Of a stretch of DNA of 7,560 bases, positions 7,484-7,560 are shown piece by piece (the stretch's first letter is position 1; each line of letters opens with the position of its first letter). This DNA is from Methylococcales bacterium (GTDB taxonomy: Bacteria > Pseudomonadota > Gammaproteobacteria > Methylococcales > Methylomonadaceae). Where the stretch lies: the NCBI GenBank assembly GCA_023146575.1, contig JAGLBU010000222.1, positions 1 through 7,560 of the forward strand. The letters run 5' to 3'. Under the pieces are notes generated by a model. It had not been told where the DNA came from. It saw only the letters and a list, made by a program, of their open reading frames with translations, and did not search any database. The position numbers and the translations under genes are program-made.

Positions 7484-7511
7484 TTGACAAAAAAGATCAT
7501 GTCGTTATAAT
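7484..7511 (+). promoter_or_regulatory. Consensus sigma-70 promoter (P2)
   Basis: Both hexamers are perfect: TTGACA (7484-7489) and TATAAT (7506-7511), with a 16-bp spacer. The -10 box lies 93 bp after that of P1. Transcription would start near 7518. Tandem promoters this strong with no start codon soon after suggest a stable RNA transcription unit (rRNA or tRNA) to the right of the window; the product itself is not visible. Confidence 0.85.
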
Positions 7512-7525
7512 GGTTGGCTTGCTTT

Positions 7526-7547
7526 AAGAGGTTGATTTAAATCTCTT
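7526..7547 (+). other. Leader hairpin with boxA-like sequence
   Basis: AAGAGGTT and AATCTCTT form an 8-bp stem (one G-U pair) with a 6-base loop, about 8 bases into the P2 transcript. Its right arm runs into CTCTTTGTAA (7543-7552), which shares the CTCTTT core of the rRNA antitermination boxA (TGCTCTTTAACA) but differs on both sides. It could be a nut-like leader element; the boxA match is partial and may be chance. Confidence 0.35.
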
Positions 7548-7560
7548 TGTAAGTAATTAA

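Noticed and set aside
1..7560. Mobile elements, CRISPR arrays, tRNA or rRNA genes within the window
   Set aside because: I saw no transposase, long terminal inverted repeats, regular repeat-spacer pattern or tRNA/rRNA body; a stable RNA gene is only suspected beyond the right edge.

Overview
The window carries the end of one small gene, a peptidoglycan-hydrolase gene on the minus strand, and a four-gene plus-strand operon built around the 2-oxoglutarate dehydrogenase complex. It finishes with a non-coding stretch that has two near-perfect sigma-70 promoters in tandem. The RnfH tail, the MltB-type lytic transglycosylase lipoprotein and the SucA/SucB sequences all resemble gammaproteobacterial homologues. 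Base composition looks AT-rich. An AT-rich gammaproteobacterium (perhaps a methanotroph/methylotroph or a sulfur oxidiser) is my best guess, but nothing here fixes the genus.

Layout. 1-148 (+) is the C-terminal end of rnfH. 145-1191 (-) is mltB, which converges on rnfH so that the two stop codons overlap. 1192-1376 is the divergent control region between mltB and sucA. 1377-4208 is sucA (E1o), 4205-5449 sucB (E2o), about 5467-6906 an lpd-like gene (E3 family), and 6903-7385 a flavin reductase-like FMN-binding protein. The operon is tight: sucA/sucB and lpd-like/flavin reductase overlap by an ATGA, and sucB and the lpd-like gene are 17 bp apart (or overlap by one base if the upstream ATG is used). 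7386-7560 holds two promoters and two hairpins and no gene; it looks like the front of a highly transcribed unit, possibly a stable RNA operon, that continues past the window.

How the genes work together. E1o decarboxylates 2-oxoglutarate on ThDP and passes the succinyl group to the lipoyl arm of E2o, which makes succinyl-CoA. E3 normally reoxidises the dihydrolipoyl arm through a redox-active Cys pair and passes electrons by FAD to NAD+. Here E1 and E2 keep the active-site residues I could check, but the E3-family protein has lost both cysteines of that pair (GGTCLNVGCIPSK in the family, GGTYVNAGSIPSV here). Its FAD motifs, NAD motifs and C-terminal His-Glu pair remain. It therefore should not work as a classical dihydrolipoyl dehydrogenase. 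The next gene, translationally coupled to it, encodes a flavin reductase-type protein. A disulfide-less E3 paralogue paired with an FMN protein inside a sucAB operon is the most unusual thing in the window. E3 activity for the complex presumably comes from another lpd elsewhere in the genome, or the flavoprotein pair does a different, unrecognised job.
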